A stretch of DNA of 64,000 bases from NCBI RefSeq assembly GCF_018446385.1, contig NC_055998.1, positions 21,135,173 to 21,199,172 on the forward strand, written 5' to 3'. A program made the translations under genes and the position numbers. The DNA comes from Zingiber officinale. Its lineage: Eukaryota; Streptophyta; Magnoliopsida; Zingiberales; Zingiberaceae. Position 1 is the first letter of the stretch; each line of letters starts with the position of its first letter. Below, piece by piece: positions 46,810 to 58,196 of this stretch. The notes beneath the pieces were generated by a model, which was not told the origin of the DNA, did no database searches, and was given only the letters and a program-made list of their open reading frames with translations.

Positions 46810-47601
46810 TTCTCTTCTTTCACCTGCTTCTTGCTAGCACATGGGTGATCTGCACTTCCTGCCATACAACGCTTCATATGGTGTCATCTTAATGGTGGCC
46901 TGATAGCTGTTGTTGTAGGCAAATTCAGCTAAGTATAGATACTTGCACCAACTTCCCTTGAAATCTAGTGCACAAGCCCTGAGCATATCTTCTAAAATCT
47001 GATTTACTCACTCTGTCTGTCCATCAGTCTGAGGATGGAAGGTTTTGCTGAACTTGAGTTTGGTGCCTAGTGCATTCTGAACACACTCTCAAAAGTGAGA
47101 GGTGAAACGCCCATCTCTATCGGAAACAATAGGTTTGGGAACTCCGTGAAGTCTGATCACTTCCTTAACATAAAGTTGTGCCAACTGCTCTATAGAATGA
47201 GACACCTTGATGGTTAGAAAATGGGTAGACTTGGTCAATCTGTCCACTATTACCCATATCGCATCATATCCATTTGTGGCTCTTGGAAGACCTGTTATAA
47301 AGTCCATGGATATGTCTTCCCACTTCCATTCTGGTATTGGGAGAGGCTGTAACATTCCTCCTGGTCTCTGGTGCTCTGCTTTAACTCTCTGACATGTCAG
47401 ACAGGTATTGACATATTTTGCAACATCTCTTTTGAGTCCAGACCACCAGAATCTCTGTTTCACGTCTTGGTATATCTTGGTAGAACCAGGATGCATGGAG
47501 TAAGGTGTACTATGAGCTTCTTCTAAAATTTTCTTTCTCGGTTCTTCATCATTGGGGACACAAAGGCGGCTCCCCTGATAAAGAATTCCACTGTCTGATA
47601 C
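46810..47601 (-). pseudogene. Chromovirus integrase zinc-finger and catalytic core, decayed
   Basis: From about 47560 down: a HHCC zinc-binding region (MHPGSTKIYQDVKQRFWWSG ... CLTCQRVK), then the DDE core: MDFITGLP (first Asp), IVSDRDGRF (second Asp) at about 47110, and after a stop at about 47088 FSKTFHPQTDGQTE and [10 protein letters not shown]. Several stops mean it is inactive. Confidence 0.85.
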
Positions 47602-49190
47602 TCAAAACTCTGTATCTTCTTCCTTCTGTATCCCTTGCTTGATCTTCTGGATGTCTGGATCTTCACTCTGCTTTCTCTGTATATCCTCAAGCAAGGTAGA
47701 CTCTAAGGTCAATGCAGAGAGTTGCCCTTCAACAATTTCGACTCCAAAATCTAACAGTTCCTTCTGTAGTGGTAGGGATAATGATGACAAAGACATCAGG
47801 GATGCACTGGATTTTCTGCTTAGTGCATCTGCCACTTTGTTAGCCTTGCTTGGGTGATAGAGGATTTCACAGTCATAGTCTTTGACCAACTCTAGCCACC
47901 TGCGTTGTCTCATGTTTAAGTCTTTCTGGGTGAAGAAATACTTTAAACTCTGATGGTCTGTGAAGATTCTGCACTGGACTCCATACAAGTAGTGTCGCCA
48001 GAGTTTCAGTGCAAAGACCACAGCTGCCAGCTCAAGATCATGAGTGGGATAGTTTTTCTCGTAGTCTTTGAGTTGTCTGGAAGCATAAGCTATGACTTTT
48101 CCTTCTTGCATGAGTACAACTCCTAGGCCCATCTTGGAAGCATCACTATAGATGTCAAAACTCTTGTCACTTTCTGGAAATATCAGGATGGGGGCACTGG
48201 TCAGTCTCTTCTTTAGCTCTTGGAAACTCTGCTCATATTTGTCTGACCATTCAAACTTCTTGTTCTTCCTGGTTAAGGCCTTTAGTGGAGAAGCTATCCT
48301 GGAAAAATCCTCCATAAATTTCCTGTAGTACCCAGTTAAACCAAGGAAACTTCTGATCTCTCTGGCGTTCTTGGGTCTACTCCAGTTGTTGACCGCTTCT
48401 ATTTTGGCTGGATCCACTTGAATACCTTCTTTAGAAATGATGTGACCTAGAAACGCCACTTGCTCTAACCAGAACTCGCACTTCAAGAATTTGGCATAAA
48501 GCTGTTTCTGCTATAGGGTCTGTAGGACTATTCTCAAGTGCGTGTCATGCTCCTCTAGGGTTCTTGAATAGACTAAAATGTCGTCGATGAACACGATGAC
48601 AGATTTGTCAAGGTATTCTATGAACACTCTGTTCATTAAGTCCATGAAGACTGCAGGTGCATTAGTCACACCAAAAGGCATGACTACGAACTCATAGTGT
48701 CCGTATCTAGTCCTGAAAGCTGTTCTGGGTATATCACTTTTCTTCACTTTCAACTGATGGTACCCAGAGCGCAGGTCTATCTTGGAGAACACTGTTGCCC
48801 CTTTCAATTGATCAAATAAGTCGTCGATTCTGGGCAGTGGGTACTTGTTCTTGATTGTCACTTGATTCAGAGCCCTATAATCTATGCACATCTGCATAGA
48901 TCCATCCTTCTTCTTGACAAACAACACAGGAGCTCCCCATAGTGAATGACTAGGGCGGATGAAGCCTTTGTCAAGCGGCTCCTGAAGTTGTTCTGGTAAC
49001 TCTTTCAGCTCTACTAGAGACATGTGGTATGGAGCTTTTGAAATTGGACCGGTACCCGAAAACAACTCAATTTCAAACTCTACTTCTCTGTTGGGAGATA
49101 GTCCAGGTAGTTTTTCTGGAAGTACCTCTGGATACTCACAGACTACCCGAACGTCTTCCTGCTTGGGTCTTTCTTGTTATCATTGTCCTT
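47602..49190 (-). pseudogene. Chromovirus reverse transcriptase and RNase H
   Basis: RT (49065-48511) has [20 protein letters not shown], the PLPRIDDL box, [23 protein letters not shown] and the catalytic [10 protein letters not shown] stop near 48510 separates it from [13 protein letters not shown]..., the RT-RNase H connection and RNase H ([32 protein letters not shown]) in 48486-47602. Upstream only a short protease-RT linker remains. All catalytic motifs are recognisable, so decay is recent or mild. Confidence 0.9.
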
Positions 49191-49446
49191 CCAGTTCTAA
49201 TTACTTGACTGGGGTTTCTGACTCCCCACTGTCTTGTCTTCTTTCTTGACATCTAGTTATGCAGGAAGAGAAAACTAGGCATAATTCTTAACTTTCAAAC
49301 ACATATGAGTAGGTACCTCTAAACATTTCTCTATACTGCAAGCACTAAAGGAAAAGCATAAAGAAAGTATAAATATTTCCTTCTTGAAGACGGCAAGGAT
49401 GGTGCTGACGTGTGATGCTAGAGAATGGAACTGCTCTGATACCAAC
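49191..49446 (-). other. Remnant between chromovirus 5' LTR and RT: primer site, no gag
   Basis: The minus-strand sequence goes from the primer binding site (49446-49433) to the RT linker in about 250 bases. A full Tekay element has gag and protease (about 1.5 kb or more) here. No gag zinc knuckle or DSG protease motif is present. Confidence 0.75.
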
Positions 49447-52400
49447 TGTAATGACCACCCTTCTTACTACTACTACTCTTTAAGGGTGACCGTTACTTAA
49501 CTACTAACTCTACTTAACCGGTATGATCGAAACCATGAGGAGTCTCTACCGAAAAATTTCGGCAGCATCTCCCCTGTACCGGTGACCATAAAATGACATA
49601 CATACATAGTATACTTCAGTCACAGGCGGCTGGAACATATATCAAACAACCACGCAGTTCATATATAACCAAAATAATCAACTCTCGCAAAGGACGATAA
49701 AACGATCCATAAAATAGCATGTACAAGTTCTAAATTCTTTTAACAATTTGAAGAAAACAGTCTTAATAAATTCTTGGCAAATCCCCAGATCTCTCCCATA
49801 GTCCTGACATCACACGTCATCAAACACCTCCTTGTCGCCTTCCTTTGCTATATCATTTCCTTTCTTTTATCTGCAGTAAGAGGAAATGCAATCTATAAGC
49901 AAAATTACTTAGTAAGCGCTATCTAACTCACAAAATCTTGATATGCATGTATATATATCTATAACATAAACTAACTGAATGCTTACTGAAAACTACTCAT
50001 GCTCATCTAATAGTAAAGGAATCAAATAGGCTGAAATGCTAAACATGTAAAGCTACTCATGCTCTTCTAATAGTAAAAGAATCATAACAAACTGAAATGC
50101 TAAACATGTAAAGCTACTCATGCTCTTCTAATAGTAAAAGAACAATGCATACTGGAATACTAAACATGTAAAGCTAATCAGAATAACATGCTAGCATAAG
50201 GAAAACTAAAACTTGCTGAGTTTTAAACACTTTCTGAATCTTATTTCACTTTCTTAAAAACTTATTCTTTACTTTAATACTTTTATACTTATGTGAAACT
50301 TATTTTACTTGTTCAAAAGCTTATACTTATAATACTTCAAAATAATAATCAACTTCTCTTGGGCCCAGGCGTAGTACCATCTTATGCGCACTCCCTAATA
50401 TGTTGGGGTAGCGAGCCACCAATCCTAAAAGAGCAGACCTCGGTCTACCAGGGCCAAGACCTCGGAATTGGACACCTGGATTTGTTTAACGACAACCTCA
50501 GAAGTCGGGTACTAGCCTCTTCAAAGTAAAATATCTTAATTACTTCTTCTTTAAATATCTTGACATTTTAATAAGGACCTTATGTGCCAAAATCCCTAAA
50601 GTCTTGACTTTGGGATCTACTTAAGGCCTTGGCCTTTTTCTTTCTTTTCTTTATCTTTTTGATACCTTTCTTAAACTCAAAATACTGATAGGGAACTCAA
50701 AATCTGGAACTGAAATGCTTAATAAAACTGCGCTGAGATGCTAAATAAAACTGCATGCTTATAAATAAAACTGTTCATACATATTGAGGTGGCAAGAAAA
50801 CTTAAATCTGAATGCTTGAAATAAATAACATGTATAGCTGCTCATGCTTGTTAAAATAGCAAATAAGGACTAAAAATAAATCTAAATTCTGCATGCTTGG
50901 AACAAGAAGGTAGTGGAATAAGAAACAGTTCAAGTTTGGTACAGTAGTAAGGAAAATCTAATCTAAATACTATATATATATATGCTATAATATGCAAAGA
51001 TCTGTAGTGCTATAATATGCAAAGATCTGTAGTGCTATAATATGCAAAAATCTGCACTTAATAGGTCTACACTTCTAAGTTGTTTCCAGCAAGGCAAAGC
51101 ATGAGGAAAAGATGCTGCTACTATCAGAAATTTCTACGTAAAGATAGCAATATACTAGGACATACACTTAACAAACCTACACCTTCTAAATTACTTCTAG
51201 CAAAGCAAAGCATAAGGAAGAGGTAATCACTGCTGCTATCAAAAGTTAACCCATGATATACTAAAGCATGCACTCAGTAGGTCAACAGATTCTGATCTGT
51301 TTCCAGCAAAGCAAGGCATAAGGTAAGAATGTTATTACTCTAAAAGAAATTGATACATAAAGATGATGGAATGCTTGAATCTGCTGGAATTTAAAACTTA
51401 GGTAAAGCTTGATACCTATGTAAAGCTTATACTTCTATAGGGCAATAGAGGTCCTTAGGCATGTTACATTCATGATTCAAACTGAAATACTACACTATAA
51501 ACTCAAACCGAACATCAATTATTCTGTTAAGAAATGCATTGGCAGATTTCTGTTAAGCACATGCTATTAAAAGGGTGATTGCTATGTTCCACGGCAAGGG
51601 AACCAAAGAAAAGTTGCTACTATAAACAATTGCTACTGTGAACTTAAAATCTTAATTGTTCTTCATGCTCTTTGCCTAGAACAACAAAATCCGAAATCCA
51701 GCTACAAAGCTTGAGGTAAACCGCCTGCATGCTTGAACTTTACCATTCATGTTCTTCCTTGAACCTCACGGCAGCAAACCCAAGCCCCAATCTTCATAGA
51801 AAATTTGAAAACAAAAGGAATAAGAATCCGAAACTATCCTACTGCAGGTAAGTAGCGACTTACCTCGTTCTTGGACTTATAGCCGGAAAAGAAGCACTAG
51901 GGTTTCGGGAGAACTCGAGCTCTCGGTGATTCCTCTATGTCAGCGTGCTCCCCTCGACGAGATGACCGAGAAGGTGTGAAGACCTCATGGAGAAAGGTGC
52001 TCTCCGGCCGCCGAAGATGTGCCCTAAGTGTGGCTTCGTTTCCGCCCGAGAGGAGAAGTGCTGTCGCGAGAGAGGAGAGGAAAGGATTTCGGTCTCGGGA
52101 AATATTAAGCCATCTTTTGTAACTAGGGTTTTTTTATTAAATACTATACCTTAAATATTTGTCGCTCTTTCCTTATTCAGCAACGACCGCGTGAACACTT
52201 GGTCAGTCGGGTTTTGACCGAGTCAAAGGTCGGGGGTTCGATTCCTCAGCCGTGCCCTTTTTATTTCAATTTATTTTCGATTTCCTTACTGCTTAAATAT
52301 ATTTTCTTTCCCTATTTGATCAGCACGCCCGCTTGGGTTTCCTGGTCAGCCGGATTCACTTAAGACATTGGTTCGGCCGGAGGTCACGGGTTCGAATCTC

Positions 52401-52576
52401 GGCTTGGATATTTTTTGTCGAAACTTCTTTCATTTAGTAAAAATATCAAACAACCTCCAAAAGTTGCATAAAAATACTCTAAAAATTTCTAAAAATCCCT
52501 AGAATATTTCTATAGAATTTTTAAATATTTTTAAATTACTTTTAGGACTCGAATTGAGGTAATTTGGGTTGTTATA
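49447..52576 (-). repeat. 5' LTR of the Tekay-like chromovirus
   Basis: 3130 bp, TGTAATGACC...GGTTGTTATA, nearly the same as the 3' LTR apart from scattered changes and a short deletion near 50255. B-box-like motifs are at 52235-52245 and 52389-52399, and the ~60-bp repeat at about 49990-50180. Confidence 0.9.
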
Positions 52577-53126
52577 TAAATAGTGTACCAGTCGACTAGT
52601 AACACTGTTCACAAGTATAGAATGTATCTATAAGCTCATTTTGAAGAGGGTAGTCGACTGGGGTTAATGGCAGTCAACTGATACAGTCTAAAAATGGTTT
52701 TCAACATTTGAAAATGACCAAAAGAGTGGTGAACATATATGTAATCTTATGGGGGATTAATACATGATGTTTATGGTCTTTAGAGGTTAAAGAGTTCGAT
52801 AATTAGGACATTATTGGAGCTCTTTTTGATGTATAGCAATGGGGAAGAAGTGTTGGATTTAAGTGGTAAACCTACACACCCTTGAAAAAAAACCTAGCTC
52901 AAGAGGGAGCTTAGGTGAAGGGAGAGAAATTACTCACTTGTTGGTAAAGGGGGATAAGTTTAACTTTACAAAAAATCCTAGCTCAAGGGGGAGCTTAGGT
53001 GAAGGGGGAGTCTAAGGTTAGGTTCCATGACTTATGCATGAGTAGATATGCATGTTTATTTGTATTATTATTGCATTTATGTTTCTCTAACTTAAACATA
53101 TTACCAAACATTAGAAAGGGAGAGAT
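52577..53126 (+). other. 3' internal remainder of the second TR-GAG element
   Basis: Non-coding sequence after the chromovirus. It has GTCGACT motifs (about 52590 and 52653), two AACCTAGCTC/AATCCTAGCTC...GGGGGAGCTTAGG repeats and a purine tract (AGAAAGGGAGAGAT, 53113-53126) before the LTR. Confidence 0.7.
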
Positions 53127-54097
53127 TATTGGAGCAATCTAGATGCCCTAGGTTTTGATGTTTGGGCAAAGGTTTAAGTTATGTTTATTGTTGTATTTGA
53201 TTTACATTGTGAGTATGCAGGATACAAGTACAACAAAGAAAGTCCAAGTGTGATCTTAGCAAAGGAGAAAAGTCCAAGAGGAGTCTTGGCGGTGTAAGTC
53301 TAAGTATGTAGTCTTAGCAATGTAAGTCTAAGTGTTACTTGGCAATGGATGAAGTCCCAGAGGCGCGGCCGCTTGGCAAAGGAAGACCTTACTACAATGA
53401 CAAGGTCGATGGAAGCTCCAGAAGACAAGGCATGAAGGATGGGGAGGCATCCGAGGGACGCGAGATTGATGAAGGAAGCTAGAAGGTTAGGTCTAGGTTG
53501 TGCGAGCAAGGATGAGTGCATGAAAGACTGTATTCAGGGAAAATTTCTAGGTTATTGTAGTGATACTATAGCGTTACTGTAATAGTTGACTGGTGTTTTC
53601 ATTAGTCAACTGGTAGCCAACTATTAGCTTATAACGATCGAATTTTACTTAGGACCAGTCGGCTGGTGGTTATACCAGTCGACTAGTGGCGAGAAAACGG
53701 CTTGGTGTTTTCCTCCTGAGCTCTATTTAATAGAGCTCGGGATGCTTGCATTGTTGACGAAATTAGTGGTGGTTAACCCTAATTAGAGTCTCCAAGTGCT
53801 CAAGTGATCTATTATATCTTGTGCAAGTTGTGGTGAGATTTCTCCACCCACAAGGAGCTACGCGAGCTAACCGGAAGCTCTTCAGGGAATCATCCACCGA
53901 TGGATCGGGATCGTCCATGTTATGGACATCCATGGAGTAGGAGCTCTATCTGTGAACCACATTAAATCAACGTATTAGGTTTACTTTCTCTTGTTATTAT
54001 TTTTTTTGTATTCCGTTGTACGTACTAACCATTGTAGGAAGCGACGATTTGGATGATCAACTATTTTCCCCCTCTAGTGGATGTCAAGATCCTAATA
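53127..54097 (+). repeat. 3' LTR of the second TR-GAG element
   Basis: 971 bp, similar throughout to 39993-41001. It begins TATTGGAGCAATC (TG changed to TA) and ends GATCCTAATA, directly followed by the ATAGA duplication. Confidence 0.85.
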
Positions 54098-54102
54098 ATA
54101 GA

Positions 54103-55226
54103 TGTATGTTTAACCATCAGAAAAAATATCTCATCATAGTCAATCTATTTTTTTTTGTGAATAACCCTTTACTACTAGCTGAGTCTTGAACTTCTCCTCC
54201 TCCTTTTCTGAGAAGACTTTTTTCTTCTTGTACACCCACTTAAATCCTATAACCCTCTTTCCTTCAAGAAGGTCCACCATATTCCATGTTTGGTTCTTAA
54301 GCAATAACTTTATTTCCTCTGTTATATCATACATCCACTTATCCTTCTCTGAGCTGTGTATTGCCTCCTGAAAAGTAGTAGGTTCTCCGCTACTAGTGGT
54401 AAGTGTATAAGATATTAAATCCTCAAAATTATACCTAGTAGGTGGTTTGATTATACGTCTGATCCTATCTATAGCCATAGTTTGATGCTCCATGTGATTT
54501 GAGCGAGCTTCATTAAGATCACGAGTTTCTAGCTCCACTTGCACAATATCCTTATTGTTGATGTTTTTTGATAATTTGTCTCTCTTTCCTTTGAGTACAT
54601 TGTAGCATGGTCCTTTCATCAAATATCACATCTTTGTTGATCAGCACCTTGTTTTCCTTTGGATCTCAAAGCTTGAAACCTTTAACCATTTTGATAAACC
54701 AAAATGATACATTGTCTAGACTTCCCATCCAGCTTTGATATGTCTTCACTAGAAATGTGCATGTAAGCTGGATATCCAAATACTCTCAGACTAGAGTAAT
54801 CAACCCAATTTTTTGTCCACACTTTCTCTATAACTTTGTCATCTAGTGCTGCCCTCGGTGATCGATTGATCAAGAAACATGTCATATTTATTGTCTCTAC
54901 CCAAAAGTTCTTTACACGCCCTACATACAACTTGAGATATTGAACTCTCTCAATTATTTTGTTCATCCTTTTTGCTACATCGTTTTAGTATGGTATCCTG
55001 CGAACCATGAAGTGTCTCTTGATTTCATGTTGCTCATAAACTTCCTAGAACTTTGAATCTGTGTACTCAGTATCATTATCCAATATAAGAAATTTGATCT
55101 TTCTTCTAGCCTGATTCTCTACTTTGGTTTTCTACATCTTGAATTTTGAGAAAGTTTCTGACTTGTGACACATGAAGTACACTCTGACTTTCCATGAGTA
55201 ATTGTCGATGAAACTCATAAAATAAA
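54103..55226 (-). pseudogene. Base-layer Ty1/copia pol, fragment 2 (integrase to RT N-terminus)
   Basis: The minus strand reads integrase from FMSFIDNYSW (55226), through MNKIIERVQYLKLYVGRVKN (about 54966) and LINRSPRAALDDKVIEKVW, then a linker and the RT start KNQTWNMVDLLEGKRVIGFK and KTQLVVKGYSQKKID (about 54150), continuing into YDEIF and KHTSI at the edge. It joins fragment 3 when the second TR-GAG element and one ATAGA copy are removed. Stops and frameshifts are present. Confidence 0.88.
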
Positions 55227-56428
55227 TGTTGGATCGTGGAAGTCGCCAGAGGGGAGGGGGGGGTGAATAACGATCTAAAATTTGAAGCGAAGTTAAGTCG
55301 AGTATGCAACGGAAAAATAAAAATCACAATGCTAGCAAGACTAGTTTTACTTAGTTCGGAGCCTTCGTCAACTCCTACTCCAAGGCCCGCACTCGTCGAG
55401 TATTTTCGTTGGGCAATTCCCTAGCAGTTCGAAAATTGATTACAAAGTTAAGTACAGGAATGAAATACCGACAATAGAAAAATAATAAGCTTGAATCGTA
55501 GGTTGTCAGAGCAACCTCACAGCGTCGCAGGAGCAGTGCGCAATGGAGCAGTGCGTAATGGAGCAGTCGTAGGAAGAAGTTGTAATTCTTAGCTCTAGAG
55601 GTAGGCTCCTTTTATAGGAGTGCTCCGAGCGCCCAGACTGTGACGTAGGCCCGGCCAATCAACGTGCTCCATATCTGCGATAGGATAACTTTTTGCCTTC
55701 CGGGTGTCCGGACCAACTACGGGTGCCCGAACCACCATTTTCTAAAAATTCCTTTTCCTGCAAGAAAATGTTAGTCCAAGGAAAAATAAAGATTAAACTA
55801 CCCTGCAAAACAAAAGTTAGCACAAATATAATAAAACAGGATAATAATTAGATTCCGTCTCACCGAGACCAGAATCTAGTCATGATCTCAACATAGATTC
55901 CCGAAATGGTTCTAAGTTGGATCGACGCCTACTGTTTTCTCGAACAGGAAACGCGTCCTCACCAAATCACTCCCCAACAGTAACTTATCTTAACTTACCT
56001 GCCAGACCCGCTCAGCCCGTTGACCTATCTAGACTTCGTGCTAGCTATCCAGTCAACCCATCAACCTAGCTGGACTTCGTGCTAGACATCCGGTCAACCC
56101 GTCGACCTGTCTAGACTTCGTGCCAGACATCCAGTCAACCCGTCGACCTGTTTGGATTTTGTGCTAGCTATCCGGTCTACCCGTCGACCTAGCTAGGTTT
56201 CGTGCTAGACATCCGGTCAACCCGTCGACCTAGCTGGGCTTTGTGTCAGCTATCAGGTCAGCCCATCGACCTAGCTGGGCTTCGTGCCAAATATCAAGTC
56301 AGTCCATCGACCTATCTGGACTTCTCTTGCACATTCAATCAAAGTGTTAGACCACAATGAAACTAACTTAACTTACTTTGTCATTCATCAAAATCTGAGT
56401 TAGACCGTCAGTGCTAACTGCACCAACA
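55227..56428 (-). mobile_element. Solo LTR inserted in the base-layer copia integrase
   Basis: 1202 bp with TGTTGG...CCAACA ends. The TATA box (CTATAAAAGGAGCC, about 55602-55615) is on the minus strand, and the minus-strand 3' end has the ...TTCACCCCCC run typical of related LTRs, so it points left. Flanking 5-mers ATAAA and ATATA match at four of five positions. Copia integrase reads from one side (HTDLW ... GGHVY) to the other (FMSFIDNYSW), confirming insertion. No internal region is present. Confidence 0.82.
55985..56335. repeat. Tandem repeats of about 43 bp in the solo LTR
   Basis: About eight imperfect copies of a unit like CCCGTCGACCTGTCTAGACT TCGTGCTAGACATCCGGTCAA occupy the U3-like part of the LTR. 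Confidence 0.85.
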
Positions 56429-56600
56429 ATATACATGTCCTCCACGTGATACTATAATAGTCAGTCCCAGAGATCTGTATGAACATAATCTATAATTCCC
56501 TCCGTCTTGGTTTACACGAACGGTTGAGTAGTTCAAGACATCATGTTCACTAAGCAGCCTAGTAAATTTGATGGTACTCTACTATGGAAGGTTTAAAGCC
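56429..56600 (-). pseudogene. Base-layer Ty1/copia pol, fragment 1 (start of integrase)
   Basis: The minus strand shows GIIDYVHTDLW followed, in another frame, by TIIVSRGGHVY, the start of the copia integrase core just upstream of fragment 2. Farther upstream gag and protease are missing; other retroelement sequence begins at about 56600. Confidence 0.7.
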
Positions 56601-56609
56601 ACAAGCTAC

Positions 56610-56690
56610 CTCTCCTGATGCAATAATTTTTCAATTGAACTCTCCCTAAGTGATAACATGCATGCATTAGTTTTCATTCATGTGGGGGAT
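56610..56690 (+). mobile_element. Remnant 3' internal end with polypurine tract
   Basis: The stretch ends in GTGGGGGAT right before the LTR at 56691, as a 3' polypurine tract does. It is non-coding and short. Because it precedes an LTR that is also followed by gag, it suggests a collapsed tandem arrangement. Confidence 0.55.
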
Positions 56691-57250
56691 TGTTGGAATT
56701 TAAAATGAATGAGAAATTAAATCTAGATCATTGGATCAAGATTGACAAATCTTGTTCATCCAACTTGAAAGGTTTAAGTTCCCTTTGGAAGGCTCAATAT
56801 CATCCATTGATTTCTAAAGGGTGGCATCTAATAAAGAGGTAGTGTGTCTCTTAGGAAAGGATGTAATCTATTTCATCTAATTCAAAATGGATGGATGAGA
56901 TCTAATTGAACCAAGAGGTTCTTATACCCCTTCATTTAATATAAATAAGATCCATCACAACCTCATTTCAATCACTCAATTCCTTTCAAGCAAAGCAATC
57001 ATTGCATTCCATACTTGCATTGGAGAGTTTAAAAAGCTTCTTCGGTTTGAAGGTCTTGTGATTTGCAGTGTTGCTATTACAAGATAAAGTCATTGTATCT
57101 TGGAAGATGATTGTCATATTCCATGAGCACCGTGTGCAGGACAAATTCGTCTTAAAGAGATAGAGTCTAACTCTAGCCTCGACTTCGCTAAAATGGTGGT
57201 ATACCATCATTCTGTCTTTGCTCAGATTGTACCACAACAAGATCCCAACA
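56691..57250 (+). repeat. LTR of a plus-strand Ty1/copia element
   Basis: 560 bp, TGTTGGAATTTAAAATG...GATCCCAACA. A TATA-like run (ATATAAATAAG, about 56940) is present. The gag ORF starts 31 bases after its end. The usual TGGTATCAGAGC primer site is not visible in those bases. Confidence 0.8.
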
Positions 57251-57281
57251 ATTTTAAGATGAATTTATTCATGAAATCTTA

Positions 57282-58196
57282 ATGGATTCATCATCGACGG
57301 ATCTTGTTCCATCGGTTGTAGGCAAGAAGCCAGAGAAGTGTATAGGTACAGATTTTAAGAGGTGGCAGCAAAAGATGCTGTTTTACTTAACCACGTTGAA
57401 TCTAGTGAGGTTCATACATGAAGACGCACCCTCCATATCTCAAGACAAGACTGACAAAAATAAGAGAGCGACATATGATGCATGGGGACATAATGACTTC
57501 TTATGTCGAAACTATATCCTCAATAGCTTGAATAACACGTTTTATAACTTGTATATTCTAATGATAACTGCAAAGGAGTTATGGGAATCTCTCAAAAGGA
57601 AGTACAAAACAGAAGATGCTGGATTGAAGAAATTCATCGTTGGCAAATTCTTAGACTTCAAGATGATTAATTCTAAAACTGTGACAACTCAAGTCCAAGA
57701 GTTGTAGTTGATCCTACATAATCTGCATTTCGAGGGCATGACAATGAATGAGTCCTTCCAAGTTGCTGCGATAATCGAGAAACATTCACCTTCGTGGAGG
57801 GAATTCAAAAATTATCTAAAGCACAAGTGAAAGGAGATGAGACTTGAGGATATGATTATAAGACTACGGATTGAAGAAGGCAATCGCAAGCAATCAGAAT
57901 CAATAAAAATGTATATATTTATAAAAGAAAATCTATTGGAACCAAACACTGGCAAGAAAAGAAAGTATCCTAGCAAAGGACAGAGCCAAGAGAGGGCTAA
58001 GAAGTTCCAAGGAACATGCCACAACTGTGGTAAATCGAATCACAAGGCTAAATACTGTCGATATCCAAAGAAAGCCACTCAAGTGCACATGAATGAAGAT
58101 AAATCAGTGCCAATAGATATGTCAAAATTAGACCTGACTGTCATTGTATTTGAAGCCAACTTGGTGGACAATCCAAGGTAATGGTGGGTCAATACT
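57282..58196 (+). pseudogene. Ty1/copia gag and protease N-terminus
   Basis: It begins MDSSSTDLVPSVVGKKPEKC with the gag motif FKRWQQKMLFYLTTL and LWESLKRKYKTEDAGLKKF. A stop at 57705 breaks it; the rest continues to a single intact zinc knuckle CHNCGKSNHKAKYC (about 58018-58060). Protease follows as WWVNTGVIRHI, where the catalytic Asp of the DTG/DSG box is changed to Asn. It cannot process its polyprotein. Confidence 0.85.

Larger units (their letters stand above)
43088..52576 (-). mobile_element. Ty3/gypsy chromovirus, Tekay/Del type, gag-deleted
   Basis: Two ~3.13 kb LTRs (5' LTR 49447-52576; 3' LTR 43088-46216) flank a 3.2 kb internal region. The LTRs begin and end TGTAACAACC...GGTTGTTACA. 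The primer site (GTTGGTATCAGAGC, 49433-49446 on the minus strand) matches initiator-Met tRNA. Flanking 5-mers GAAAT and TAAAT match at four of five positions. Pol order is RT, RNase H, integrase, C-terminal chromodomain-like tail, as in gypsy. Gag and most of protease are missing. Very long LTRs and the KLVK.../ATWE-like tail fit the Tekay/Del clade. Confidence 0.9.
39993..54097 (+). mobile_element. Second TR-GAG-like retroelement, split by a Tekay chromovirus
   Basis: 5' LTR 39993-41001, internal 41002-43087 plus 52577-53126, 3' LTR 53127-54097. Target duplications ATAGA (39988-39992 and 54098-54102) are perfect. Without the chromovirus it would be about 4.6 kb. It is a diverged relative of the 26496 family: same gene order, gag with paired zinc knuckles, GGTGGTTAACCCTAATTAG block, CAGTCGACTG motifs, and no pol. 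The 3' LTR start has decayed from TG to TA and its end from CCCAACA to CCTAATA, so it is old. Confidence 0.88.
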
